The position numbers and the translations under genes were made by a program. Of a stretch of DNA of 64,000 bases, positions 36,015-45,287 are shown piece by piece; the stretch's first letter is position 1; every line of letters starts with the position of its first letter. The notes beneath the pieces are model-generated. The model was not told the DNA's origin. It did not search any database and saw only the letters and a program-made list of their open reading frames with translations. This DNA comes from Chryseobacterium taichungense (GTDB lineage Bacteria; Bacteroidota; Bacteroidia; Flavobacteriales; Weeksellaceae), in contig NZ_FOBV01000002.1 in NCBI RefSeq assembly GCF_900109935.1, positions 186,001-250,000 on the forward strand. The letters are read 5' to 3'.

Positions 36015-37133
36015 TTATATACTGAGAATATCAGTATGTATTTTTTCCGGTTTATCCCGTAATGATAAACCCTTTTTCTGGCTCAAGACCGCTTTGATCT
36101 CTGCAATTACTGAAATGGCAATTTCTTCCGAAGTTTCAGCACCAATATCTATTCCAACAGGACCATAAAGTTTATTTAATTCTTTTTCACCGATATCAAT
36201 TCCTGAACTTTTAAGATCATCCATCATTCTGTTGAACCTGGTTTTAGGCCCCAATAATCCTATATATTGCACGGGCTTATGGATGATGAGTTTCAGCAAA
36301 GCAAGGTCATAATTATAATTGTGGGTCATCATAACAAAAACCGTAGACTCATCAATTTCGATTGCTTTAATGATTTCTTCCGGTGTGGCAAGCAATACTT
36401 CATCTGCGAGAGGAAATCTCTTTTTCAGAGCGTGCGTTGATCTTCCGTCTGCAATTACTGTTTTCCAGCCTAAAATGGAAGCGGTGTCTACCAGAGGTTT
36501 AACGTCGTTTCCGGCTCCTGCAATGATTAGCGTTGTTTGTGGAGGAATGTATTGCAGCAAAATTTCATTTGATGAAAGTCTGGTCAGTATATTTTGTTTT
36601 TTTTCTAAAACTTCTGAAGAAAAATTCAGCAGTTCTCTTTCTGAAATAGAACTTGAATCCGACAAAACAGTATTTTGATTTCGTACCAATCCAACGGTTC
36701 CGGCCTGTTTGCTTCTTTTTTCCAGTGAAAATAAGGTGGTGATGACAGATTCATTCCTGTTTTCAATTGTTTTCTCTAAAAGAGAGATCGGATTTTGAGA
36801 GGAATTTTCATCAATGTATTCAAAAAGAATATGTACGATTCCGTTGCATCCCAACTGGACACCAAATTCCACATCATCGGGATTACTGGTGTCGTAAGTG
36901 ATAAGCTTGTTGTTTTTCTGATGGATTGCAAGTAATGCCTTTCTTAAAGCATCTCCCTCTAAACATCCGCCACTGATGGCACCGGTGAGTTGTCCGTCTT
37001 CGGTAACCAGCATTCGTGCTCCGGCCTGCCTGTAAGAAGAACCTTCAACCTTTACAACTGTTGCGAGAGCTGTTTTTAACCCATTAATCTGCGCTTGTTT
37101 ATAAGCTTTTACAATATCATTGATCTCTTTCAT
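36015..37133 (-). CDS. xdhC: XdhC/CoxI family cofactor maturation protein
   Basis: 372 residues. The N-terminal XdhC_CoxI domain (TALATVVKVEGSSYRQAGARMLVTEDG, GAISGGCLEGD) and the C-terminal Rossmann-like XdhC_C domain (TLIIAGAGNDVKPLVDTASILGW, THNYNYDLALL, YIGLLGPKTR) are complete. XdhC and its relative PaoD bind the molybdenum cofactor, help to exchange its oxo for a sulfido ligand and insert it into xanthine oxidase-type enzymes. First gene of the minus-strand operon and divergent from the PaoABC-like genes, the probable clients. Confidence 0.9.
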   Translation of the reverse strand: MKEINDIVKAYKQAQINGLKTALATVVKVEGSSYRQAGARMLVTEDGQLTGAISGGCLEGDALRKALLAIHQKNNKLITYDTSNPDDVEFGVQLGCNGIVHILFEYIDENSSQNPISLLEKTIENRNESVITTLFSLEKRSKQAGTVGLVRNQNTVLSDSSSISERELLNFSSEVLEKKQNILTRLSSNEILLQYIPPQTTLIIAGAGNDVKPLVDTASILGWKTVIADGRSTHALKKRFPLADEVLLATPEEIIKAIEIDESTVFVMMTHNYNYDLALLKLIIHKPVQYIGLLGPKTRFNRMMDDLKSSGIDIGEKELNKLYGPVGIDIGAETSEEIAISVIAEIKAVLSQKKGLSLRDKPEKIHTDILSI

Positions 37134-37384
37134 CAGAAAACATTTTTATGGATTAATAATTGTTTTTTAATTTTAAGTATGATTTTTGTTGAATTAAAAT
37201 CATTAAAAAGTTATTATCTATTCAAATTTACATAAATAATATCTGTTTTTTTCGCATCTTTAATCGAAAACAGTAATATTGGTATATAAAACTGTAATTT
37301 GTATCATCGATTTGTAATTTTATTTATTGATATTTGTTAGAACCATATCCGTATACAATTATATTGATTTAAAAAAATATTTTT
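37134..37384. promoter_or_regulatory. Divergent promoter region between the cofactor operon and the first oxidoreductase operon
   Basis: A 251-base AT-rich spacer from which the cofactor genes (minus) and paoABC-like genes (plus) diverge. It must hold both promoters. I see no exact TAnnTTTG with a good -33 partner and no structured element resembling a molybdenum cofactor riboswitch. The short distance suggests shared regulation. Confidence 0.5.
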
Positions 37385-37978
37385 ATGGAATTAAAAGGAC
37401 AATACAGTAGGAGAAACTTCCTCAAGGTTTCGGGATTACTGGCTGGTTTTATGGCTATTCCGTCGTCGGTAAAAGCTTTCTATCAGGACGTAAAGCAATA
37501 TCTTGTTCCCAAGAAAAATGTATCGAGGCTTACCTTATCCATTAATAAAAAAAGTCATACCCTCTATGTTGACACCCGTACTACCTTGCTTGACCTTTTA
37601 AGGGAACAGCTTAATCTTACAGGATCAAAAAAAGGTTGTGACCACGGTCAGTGTGGCGCCTGTACCATACACATTGACGGTGAAAGAGCATTGGGCTGCC
37701 TTACATTGGCAGCGATGGCCCAAGGAAAAGAGATTACAACGATTGAAGGTTTGGCAAATGGTGATGAGCTTCATCCAATGCAGAAAGCTTTTGTGGAATG
37801 CGACGGCTTTCAGTGTGGATATTGCACGCCAGGTCAGATTATGTCTGCTGTTGCCTGTGTAAATGAAGGCCATACAGGTTCTGTGGAAGAGATTAAAGAA
37901 TATATGAGCGGTAATCTTTGCCGTTGCGGAGCGTATAACGGTATTGTTCAGTCCATTCAAAAAGTTGCAGCCCGATGA
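37385..37978 (+). CDS. PaoA-like [2Fe-2S] subunit with Tat signal
   Basis: 197 residues. The N-terminus has a twin-arginine signal (SRRNFLKVSGLLAGFMAIP, R9-R10), so the complex is predicted to be exported folded to the periplasm, as E. coli PaoABC is. The ferredoxin-like domain has C85, C90, C93 and C105 (GCDHGQCGAC); the helical second cluster domain has C144, C147, C179 and C181 (CGYCTPGQ, LCRCG). It passes electrons between the molybdenum centre and the FAD subunit. First gene of a three-gene operon; overlaps the FAD subunit by 4 bases. Confidence 0.92.
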   Translation: MELKGQYSRRNFLKVSGLLAGFMAIPSSVKAFYQDVKQYLVPKKNVSRLTLSINKKSHTLYVDTRTTLLDLLREQLNLTGSKKGCDHGQCGACTIHIDGERALGCLTLAAMAQGKEITTIEGLANGDELHPMQKAFVECDGFQCGYCTPGQIMSAVACVNEGHTGSVEEIKEYMSGNLCRCGAYNGIVQSIQKVAAR

Positions 37979-38952
37979 GACCATTTAATTTTGAAAAAGT
38001 AAAATCTACAGCTGAAGCTTCTTCAATGAAATCAGCAGTCGGTCAGTATATCGCAGGCGGAACGAACCTGGTAGATCTGATGAAAAAAAATATTACTCAG
38101 CCGGAAACCCTGATTGATGTAACAATAGCGTTGTCTAATACGGTAAATCATCAAAATAACATATTACAGATTGGAGCAATGGCTAGCAACAGTAAAATAG
38201 CAAATAATAAAGATGTTGTTGAAAAATTTCCTCTTATTTCAAAAGCTATTTTAGCCGGAGCATCGCCTCAGATCAGAAATATGGCGAGCTCAGCAGGAAA
38301 TTTGATGCAGCGTACAAGGTGTCCTTATTTTTATGATATCACAACACCTTGCAACAAAAGAAAACCCAACAGCGGTTGCAGTGCGCTTCATGGAGCGAAC
38401 CGAATGAGTGCCGTTGCAGGATATAATGATCAGTGTGTAGCTGTACATCCTTCCGATTTCTGTGTTGCTCTGGCAGCTCTTGATGCAACTGTAATAGCAC
38501 AGACAAAAGATCAGAAAGAAGTTAAAATACCATTCAAAGATTTTCATAAATTACCGGAGAACACACCTTGGCTCGATAATAATTTGCCACAGGACGCTGT
38601 TATTACCAGTATCGAAATTCCGGATAATGCTTTTGAAAAACATTCTGCCTACGTAAAAGTAAGAGACCGGACCTCATATGCATTTGCATTGGTTTCGGTT
38701 GCCGCAGCACTGGATCTTGACGGAAAAACAATAAAAAATGCACGTTTGGCATCAGGAGGAGTGGCACACAAGCCATGGCGTTGGTTTGAAGTGGAAAAAT
38801 TTCTGAATGGCAAACGCGCTACAACAGATGTTTTTGAGGCGGCAGCAAGATTGGCAACCAAAGATTTGAAGCCCTTATCTGAAAACGGCTATAAGATTCC
38901 AATGCTTCAGGGAGCTATGGTAACAGCACTGCAAAGTTGTGTAAATCAATAA
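37975..38952 (+). CDS. PaoB-like FAD subunit with extra [4Fe-4S] cysteines
   Basis: 325 residues of the CO dehydrogenase/xanthine oxidase FAD-binding family. The FAD loop YIAGGTNLVDLMK and the second motif NMASSAGNLMQRTRC are visible. Four cysteines C116, C126, C135 and C154 (spacing 9, 8, 18) lie in the insertion that carries a [4Fe-4S] cluster in E. coli PaoB. The C-terminal domain (RDRTSYAFALVSVAAAL, GGVAHKPWR) is complete. Located between the 2Fe-2S and molybdenum subunits. Confidence 0.92.
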   Translation: MRPFNFEKVKSTAEASSMKSAVGQYIAGGTNLVDLMKKNITQPETLIDVTIALSNTVNHQNNILQIGAMASNSKIANNKDVVEKFPLISKAILAGASPQIRNMASSAGNLMQRTRCPYFYDITTPCNKRKPNSGCSALHGANRMSAVAGYNDQCVAVHPSDFCVALAALDATVIAQTKDQKEVKIPFKDFHKLPENTPWLDNNLPQDAVITSIEIPDNAFEKHSAYVKVRDRTSYAFALVSVAAALDLDGKTIKNARLASGGVAHKPWRWFEVEKFLNGKRATTDVFEAAARLATKDLKPLSENGYKIPMLQGAMVTALQSCVNQ

Positions 38953-38980
38953 GGTTAGGATATATTAAAAAGTAACAATT

Positions 38981-41206
38981 ATGGGATTACTCGAATTACT
39001 GAAAATTAAATCCAAAAGACCCGAAGGACGTGTTGAAGGAGTCGAAAAAGTAACCGGAAGCGGTAAATATGCTGCTGAATATGAAGTGAAAAATATGTGT
39101 TATGCCGTGTTGGTAAACAGTACAGTGCCTTCCGGTAAAATACAATCGATATTGATTGATAAAGCTAAGGCGGTAGAAGGTGTTATTGATGTGATCACAC
39201 ATTTACACAAGCCTTCGGTTCCTGGTTTGGCGACTGAAGAAAAAATTAAAGAAGCAAAATTCGGATTACCGATTTTTCATACTGATAAAATATTTTTTAA
39301 AGGTCAGCCTGTTGCAATGGTCATTGCAGAGACACTGGAAGACGCAACTTTCGCAGCTTCATTGGTAGAAGCTGAATATCAGAAAGATAATTTTAATGTC
39401 GATTTTGATTCTGCAAAAGAATCCGTTGCTTTAAAAGCAGAAGGGAAAGAAAGAGGAAGCTTTGACAGTTGGCAAAATTTACCTTTTATTATAGATCAGC
39501 AATACAATATTAAGGCTGATGTGCACAACCCAATGGAAATGCATGCCACAATCGCGCATTGGACTGGGAATGATACGTTGCGTCTTTATGACAAAAACCA
39601 AGGCGTAAACAATGTTCAGAAAACGTTTGCCAAATTATTTGAACTTCCTGAAAAAAATATAGAAGTATTCAGTGAATTTGTAGGCGGTGGTTTCGGTTCC
39701 GGATTAAGGGTCTGGCCTCACGTTTTGGCTTCAGTTATGGCAGCAAAGCAGGCTGGGCGCCCTGTAAAACTCATGCTTACCCGACCGCAGATGTTTGCGG
39801 CTACCGGATACAGACCAGCTTCCTGGCAGAGAGTCAAAATAGGATCTGATCAGTCTGGGAATTTTTTAGGAATTCTACATCAGGCAAAGAATGAGACATC
39901 TGTTTATGAAAACTTTAACGACGGTATTACCCGCGTTACAAGATTAATCTATAAGTTTCCCAATTTAAAAACAGAAGCAGCAAATGTCCCTTTAAATTTA
40001 AGTACACCAACCTGGATGCGAGGCCCGGGCGACTGTACCGGAGTATTCGCTTTAGAGTCGGCAATCGATGAATTGTCTTATAAACTTAAAATGGATCCCG
40101 TTGAATTAAGGTTAAAGAATATCTCACTGGAAAAACATCCCGATTCAAATCTGCCATGGTCTACTCATTTTCTTGATGAAGGATTAAAAAAAGGTGCTAA
40201 AATGATTGGATGGAATGCCAGAAAATCAACTCCTGCTACCGTCACTGATGGAGATTGGTACATTGGCTACGGAATGGCTGTCGGAATGTGGAATGCAGGA
40301 AGGAGAGAAGCAAAAGCAGCGATTGTCATGCGTAAAGACGGAAATATTGTTGTACAGACCGCTATGACCGATATTGGAACCGGAACCGGAACCGGAATGC
40401 AGAATATTGCCCACGAAATTACCGGAATTCCAAAAGATAAAATCAGCATAGAACTGGGAAATTCAGCGCTGCCTCCTGCACCAAGTCAGGGTGGAAGTAC
40501 AGGGCTGTCTTCCGTGAGTGGAGCCGTGTATGATGCAAGCAATCAGCTAAAACAGAAGCTGGCAGAATATGCATCGTCGGTTAACCAAGGCTTTAAAGGA
40601 GCTGTTCTGGAAAATATTCTTCTGTCGGATAAAGGCATCAGTTTAAAAAATAATTCAAAAGTTTTTGTTTCTTACGAAGAATTGTTTGAAACGAATAATC
40701 TTACCGAAGTACGTCTTGAAGTAGCATCAAAGCCGGGAAGTGAGCGTGAAAAATTTGCCTTCTGTTCATCTGCGGCACATTTTTGTAAAGTGCGTGTCAA
40801 TAAGCGAACCGGAAAAGTGAAAATAGAAAAGCTGGCAGTCGTGGGAGATGGCGGAAAAATCATCAACACGCAGGCTGCAGCAAATCAGATGTCAGGAGCT
40901 GCGGTTGGCGGAATCGGTATGGCTTTAATGGAAGAAAATCAGATCGATGCAAAATTAGGTACACTCATCGGTAATGATCTGGCAGGATATCACTTTGCCG
41001 TAAATGCTGATGCACCTATTATTGAGGTTGAATTTATTAATAAACCGGACCCGAATATCAATCCGTCAGGTGCCAAAGGTTTGGGAGAAGTGGGAATTAT
41101 TGGTACGGCACCGGCAATAGCAAACGCAATTTATAATGCTATCGGTGTACGGATGAGAGATTTACCGATTACCCCCGATAAAATATTAATGGCATTATCA
41201 CACTAA
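38981..41206 (+). CDS. PaoC-like molybdenum-binding catalytic subunit (first copy)
   Basis: 741 residues. The aldehyde oxidase/xanthine dehydrogenase fold with RVEGVEKVTGSGKYAAEYEV at the start, the cofactor-binding GGGFGSGLRVWPH and MRGPGDCTG, and the second cofactor region (DIGTGTGTGMQNIA, APSQGGSTG). The catalytic glutamate is E703 in GLGEVGIIG. The Mo active site probably oxidises an aldehyde or an N-heterocycle; aldehydes are the known substrates of PaoABC. The subunit has no own signal and would be exported with the Tat-bearing PaoA-like partner. Followed by a terminator. Confidence 0.92.
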   Translation: MGLLELLKIKSKRPEGRVEGVEKVTGSGKYAAEYEVKNMCYAVLVNSTVPSGKIQSILIDKAKAVEGVIDVITHLHKPSVPGLATEEKIKEAKFGLPIFHTDKIFFKGQPVAMVIAETLEDATFAASLVEAEYQKDNFNVDFDSAKESVALKAEGKERGSFDSWQNLPFIIDQQYNIKADVHNPMEMHATIAHWTGNDTLRLYDKNQGVNNVQKTFAKLFELPEKNIEVFSEFVGGGFGSGLRVWPHVLASVMAAKQAGRPVKLMLTRPQMFAATGYRPASWQRVKIGSDQSGNFLGILHQAKNETSVYENFNDGITRVTRLIYKFPNLKTEAANVPLNLSTPTWMRGPGDCTGVFALESAIDELSYKLKMDPVELRLKNISLEKHPDSNLPWSTHFLDEGLKKGAKMIGWNARKSTPATVTDGDWYIGYGMAVGMWNAGRREAKAAIVMRKDGNIVVQTAMTDIGTGTGTGMQNIAHEITGIPKDKISIELGNSALPPAPSQGGSTGLSSVSGAVYDASNQLKQKLAEYASSVNQGFKGAVLENILLSDKGISLKNNSKVFVSYEELFETNNLTEVRLEVASKPGSEREKFAFCSSAAHFCKVRVNKRTGKVKIEKLAVVGDGGKIINTQAAANQMSGAAVGGIGMALMEENQIDAKLGTLIGNDLAGYHFAVNADAPIIEVEFINKPDPNINPSGAKGLGEVGIIGTAPAIANAIYNAIGVRMRDLPITPDKILMALSH

Positions 41207-41233
41207 GTAACATTTTCAACTATTACAATCATA

Positions 41234-41270
41234 AAATATTCTGTATCGAAATGGTACGGAATATTTTTTT
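41234..41270 (+). terminator. Terminator between the two PaoABC-like operons
   Basis: AAATATTCTGTA (41234-41245) pairs with TACGGAATATTT (41255-41266), with a single G-U pair, and is followed by a T-run. It ends the first operon, so the second needs its own promoter in 41271-41408, where I see no clear box. Confidence 0.75.
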
Positions 41271-41408
41271 ATTCATTAATGACCTGATATTCTTATTTAG
41301 ATTGAATACATTTAAAATCATTTCAGTACGTAATATACCACACATGACCTGTTTTCATGAATAACGGTTTCCTTTTTGTATCATAACCGATAACCAAATT
41401 ACAGATTT

Positions 41409-41891
41409 ATGTCAAATACTGGAAAACAATCTATTACACTGAAAGTAAATGGAAAGGAACACCATCTGGATGTACTTCCCTGGGTTTCACTTCTTGATGC
41501 TCTACGTGAAAATCTGCATTTTACAGGAACAAAAAAAGGCTGCGATCATGGCCAGTGCGGAGCATGTACGGTTTTGATCGACGGAAAGAGAGTTTTGAGC
41601 TGTCTTAGTCTCTGTGTAATGAAAACTGATGCGGAAATTACAACGATAGAGGGCATTTCCGAAGGTGAAAGCCTGCATCCTGTTCAGCAGGCTTTTATCG
41701 ATCACGACGCTTTTCAATGCGGATACTGCACTCCGGGACAGATCTGCAGTGCCATAGGATTATTAAATGAAAATAAAGCAAAAACCCGTGAAGAAGTTCA
41801 GGAATTGATGAGTGGTAATCTTTGCCGATGTGGGGCGAATAAAGGAATAATTAACGCTGTACTATCAGTAAAACAAGGTATCTATGAATAA
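41409..41891 (+). CDS. PaoA-like [2Fe-2S] subunit without signal peptide (second copy)
   Basis: 160 residues. The eight cluster cysteines match the first copy: C45, C50, C53, C65 and C104, C107, C139, C141. The protein begins directly with the ferredoxin domain (KQSITLKVNGKEHHLDVLPW); there is no twin-arginine motif and no other start upstream that would add one, so this complex is predicted to stay in the cytoplasm. Overlaps the next gene by 8 bases. Confidence 0.92.
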   Translation: MSNTGKQSITLKVNGKEHHLDVLPWVSLLDALRENLHFTGTKKGCDHGQCGACTVLIDGKRVLSCLSLCVMKTDAEITTIEGISEGESLHPVQQAFIDHDAFQCGYCTPGQICSAIGLLNENKAKTREEVQELMSGNLCRCGANKGIINAVLSVKQGIYE

Positions 41892-42903
41892 TTTTTCCTA
41901 TACAAAAGCATACAGTGTTGATGAAGCAGTTTCATTGACAAATGTAAATGAAGATAACAAATTCATTGCCGGCGGTACCAATATTATCGATCTGATGAAG
42001 TATTTTGTTACTGAAGCAGAAACCTTAATCGATATTAATAAAATTGAGGGAAAACGTGATATTGTCGGACTCGATAACGGAGGAATTTTAATCGGAGCCT
42101 TAATGACCAACGCCGACACGGCATATCATCCACTCATTGAAGAAAAATATCCGCTGCTTTCAAAAGCAATTCTGGCAGGAGCTTCGGCACAGATCAGAAA
42201 TATGGCGACTAATGGCGGAAATCTGTTACAGCGCACAAGATGTTATTATTTTTACGATATCCACACACCCTGTAATAAAAGAACTCCTGGATCAGGATGT
42301 TCAGCAATCAAAGGATACAACCGTATTCACGCCATTTTAGGGCACAGTGAAAATTGTATTGCTGTTTTTCCTTCGGATATGTGTGTAGCATTGGCTGCTT
42401 TGGCTGCAATCGTCCATATATCGGGACTAGACGGAGATCGGACGTTAGCATTTTCCGATTTTCACAGGCTTCCGGGTGATACTCCGAACATAGACAATAA
42501 TCTGAAAAAAGGAGAAGTAATCACCGGAATTGAGCTGCCCGGAAATGGATTTTCCAAAAATTATTCTTATCTGAAATTGAGAGACCGAAGTTCTTATGCA
42601 TTTGCCCTCGTTTCGGTTGCAACAGGTCTGGAACTTGAAGATGGATTAATTAAAGAAGCAAGAATTGCGCTGGGCGGCGTTTCGCACAAACCCTGGCGTG
42701 TACAAGAAGCTGAAGAATTTTTAAAGGGCAAAAAAGCTGATGCAGAAAATTTTGCGGCTGCAGCAGATATTATTTTACAGGGAGCAGCAGGTTTTGAACA
42801 TAACGGCTTTAAAATTAAGCTGGCTAAAAAAGCGATCGTGAGAAATTGTATGATGGCGCTCGACCCAAGCTCTCAGAGACCGGGGGCAAAACCTTCTTTA
42901 TAA
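41884..42903 (+). CDS. PaoB-like FAD subunit (second copy)
   Basis: 339 residues. Same layout as the first copy: FIAGGTNIIDLMKYF, the four cluster cysteines C120, C130, C139 and C158 with identical spacing (9, 8, 18), and RDRSSYAFALVSVATGL, GGVSHKPWR. It is clearly a paralogue, not a recent duplicate, because the sequences differ throughout. Its partner subunits lie on both sides. Confidence 0.92.
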   Translation: MNNFSYTKAYSVDEAVSLTNVNEDNKFIAGGTNIIDLMKYFVTEAETLIDINKIEGKRDIVGLDNGGILIGALMTNADTAYHPLIEEKYPLLSKAILAGASAQIRNMATNGGNLLQRTRCYYFYDIHTPCNKRTPGSGCSAIKGYNRIHAILGHSENCIAVFPSDMCVALAALAAIVHISGLDGDRTLAFSDFHRLPGDTPNIDNNLKKGEVITGIELPGNGFSKNYSYLKLRDRSSYAFALVSVATGLELEDGLIKEARIALGGVSHKPWRVQEAEEFLKGKKADAENFAAAADIILQGAAGFEHNGFKIKLAKKAIVRNCMMALDPSSQRPGAKPSL

Positions 42904-42930
42904 TTTATTGTTAATGCTAATTAAAATTTT

Positions 42931-45168
42931 ATGAAAAATACACCATCTGTCGGACAACCCATAAGTCGTCTGGAAGGTCATCTGAAGGTCACAGGAAAGG
43001 CAAAATATGCCGCGGAATATGATGCTCCCGATTTATTGTACGGATATATCGTGAACAGTACGATCACAAAAGGTAAAATTAAAACCATCGATACATCAGA
43101 AATAAAGAAAATGGAAGGCGTTGTTGAGGTTTTTACCCACGATAACAGACCTTCGACTGCCTGGTTTGATTTTCAGTATGCTGATATGGATGCTCCTCCG
43201 GGAATTGTTTTTAAACCGCTTAAAGATAATGAGATTAAATACAATGGTCAGCCAATTGCTTTGGTCGTTGCAGAAACCTTTGAAATAGCGCGTTATGCTG
43301 CAGCAAAAATAAAAGTCATTTACGAAGAGGATAATTTTCAAACAGATATGAAAACGAATCTTGATAAGGCGAGAGATCCTAAAAAAGGTTTAGCCTCGCT
43401 CCTGAAACCGCCTCCGCCAAAACCTACCGGTGATTTTGAAAAAGAATATAAGAATTCGTTTGTAAAAACAGACAGTCACTTCAGTCACGGAACCGAGCAT
43501 CACAATCCCATGGAAATGTATGCTTCCACCGTAATTTACGAAGGAAAAGATAAGCTAATCATCTTTGATAAAACCCAGGGAACCATCAATTCCCAAATGT
43601 ATGTTGCCAATGTTTTCGGGCTTAAAATGAAAAATGTGCAGGTGATTTCACCATTCGTTGGTGGTGGTTTTGGTTCGGGCCTTCGTCCGCAACAGCAGCT
43701 TTTTATGGCAGTAATGGCATCGTTGTCTTTAAAACGAAATGTTCGTGTAACCCTTGATCGTGCGCAGATGTACATGATCGGACACAGACCACCGACGTTG
43801 CAGCATACGAGATTTGGTGCTGATAAAGATGGTAAAGTAAATGCCATTTATCACAAAGCAGTTGGTGAAACTTCGCGTTTTGAAGACTATGTGGAAATTG
43901 TTGTCAATTGGGCGAATATGCTGTATCCGGCAGAAAATACGTTACTGGAACATCAGCTTATTCCATTAGATGTTTACAGCCCGCTTGATATGAGGGCGCC
44001 CGGAGGAAGCACCGGAATGCATGCTGTCGAAGTAACGATGGATGAAATTGCTTACAAATTAAATATAGATCCGCTAGACTTGAGGCTTATCAACTATTCT
44101 GAGATTGATAAAAGCAGCGATAAGGAATATTCCAGTAAAGAGCTCAGAAAATGTTATCTGGAAGGTGCAGAAAAATTTGGATGGAATCAGAGAAATCCAG
44201 AACCCCGAAGCATGAAGCGAGGAAATAAGCTGGTCGGCTATGGAATGGCTACCGGAATTTGGGATGCCAATCGTATTTTGGGACGCGCAGAAGCGATCAT
44301 GACTGCTGATGGAAAAGTTGAAATAAAAAGTGCCGTGACTGATATCGGAACTGGCACGAAGACGGTTATGACGCAGATTGCAGCCGATGAACTGGGACTT
44401 CCGATGGAAGATATTACATTTTCATATGCTGACAGTAAGATGCCGTTTGCTCCTATTCAGGGTGGGTCGTTTACTACAGCAACCGTTGGACCTGCCGTAC
44501 AAAACGCCTGTCAGGCTTTAAATAAAAAACTTTTCAAAAAAGCCAGAGAATTGAAGGGATCAGCTTTAAAAAATTTCAAGTTTAAGGATGTCGTTTTTAA
44601 AAATGGATTTATTTTAGTTAAAGATCAACCAGAGATACAACTGGATGTCAAAGAAATATTCAAAGTTAATGATGAAGAATCAATAAGAACAACCAATTCT
44701 GCGATGCCTAATCCTTTAACCTTCGGAAAGAAAGCAAGAGCCGTTCATAGTGCAGTCTTCGTTGAGGTAGAAGTAGATGAAGAACTTGGGGTTATTGAAG
44801 TGAAAAGGGCTGTTACAGCCGTGGCAGCCGGTAAAATTATTAATCCTAAAACAGCAGAAAGTCAAGTTTTGGGAGGAATGATCTGGGGAATCAGCAAGGC
44901 CTTGCATGAAGAAACAATACTCGATCATCAATTTGGAAGATATATGAATGCCAATCTTGGAGAATATCATATTCCTGTGCATGCCGATATTCACGATCTT
45001 AATGTGATTTTTGTGGAAGAAAATGATTCTTTCGTGAATGATTTAGGCGTTAAAGGAGTCGGTGAAATTGGTGGGGTAGGAATGCCTCCTGCTATTACAA
45101 ATGCCATTTTTCACGCTACAGGAAAAAGAATTTATGACCTTCCTATCCATTTTGACAGGTTAATTTAG
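42931..45168 (+). CDS. PaoC-like molybdenum-binding catalytic subunit (second copy)
   Basis: 745 residues. GQPISRLEGHLKVTGKAKYAAEYDA at the start, GGGFGSGLRPQQQ, MRAPGGSTGMHAVE, DIGTGTKTVMTQIA, PIQGGSFTT, and catalytic E712 in GVGEIGGVG. The substrate-pocket segments differ from the first copy, for example around 115-170 (a longer segment with a PPPPKP stretch), suggesting a different substrate. Ends the operon; terminator 70 bases downstream. Confidence 0.92.
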   Translation: MKNTPSVGQPISRLEGHLKVTGKAKYAAEYDAPDLLYGYIVNSTITKGKIKTIDTSEIKKMEGVVEVFTHDNRPSTAWFDFQYADMDAPPGIVFKPLKDNEIKYNGQPIALVVAETFEIARYAAAKIKVIYEEDNFQTDMKTNLDKARDPKKGLASLLKPPPPKPTGDFEKEYKNSFVKTDSHFSHGTEHHNPMEMYASTVIYEGKDKLIIFDKTQGTINSQMYVANVFGLKMKNVQVISPFVGGGFGSGLRPQQQLFMAVMASLSLKRNVRVTLDRAQMYMIGHRPPTLQHTRFGADKDGKVNAIYHKAVGETSRFEDYVEIVVNWANMLYPAENTLLEHQLIPLDVYSPLDMRAPGGSTGMHAVEVTMDEIAYKLNIDPLDLRLINYSEIDKSSDKEYSSKELRKCYLEGAEKFGWNQRNPEPRSMKRGNKLVGYGMATGIWDANRILGRAEAIMTADGKVEIKSAVTDIGTGTKTVMTQIAADELGLPMEDITFSYADSKMPFAPIQGGSFTTATVGPAVQNACQALNKKLFKKARELKGSALKNFKFKDVVFKNGFILVKDQPEIQLDVKEIFKVNDEESIRTTNSAMPNPLTFGKKARAVHSAVFVEVEVDEELGVIEVKRAVTAVAAGKIINPKTAESQVLGGMIWGISKALHEETILDHQFGRYMNANLGEYHIPVHADIHDLNVIFVEENDSFVNDLGVKGVGEIGGVGMPPAITNAIFHATGKRIYDLPIHFDRLI

Positions 45169-45235
45169 TTAATAAAATTAACTGGCAGACGCAACAGATA
45201 TAGGTCTATCAATAATAAAAAATAATAATGTTATG

Positions 45236-45273
45236 ATATAGTTGTTGGAAAAATCCAATAGCTATATTTTTTT
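45236..45273 (+). terminator. Terminator of the second PaoABC-like operon
   Basis: A 14-base stem (45236-45249 with 45254-45267, AAAA loop, two G-U pairs) followed by six T. It ends the + strand operon before the convergent glycosyltransferase. Confidence 0.75.
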
Positions 45274-45287
45274 ATATTTGATGTTTG

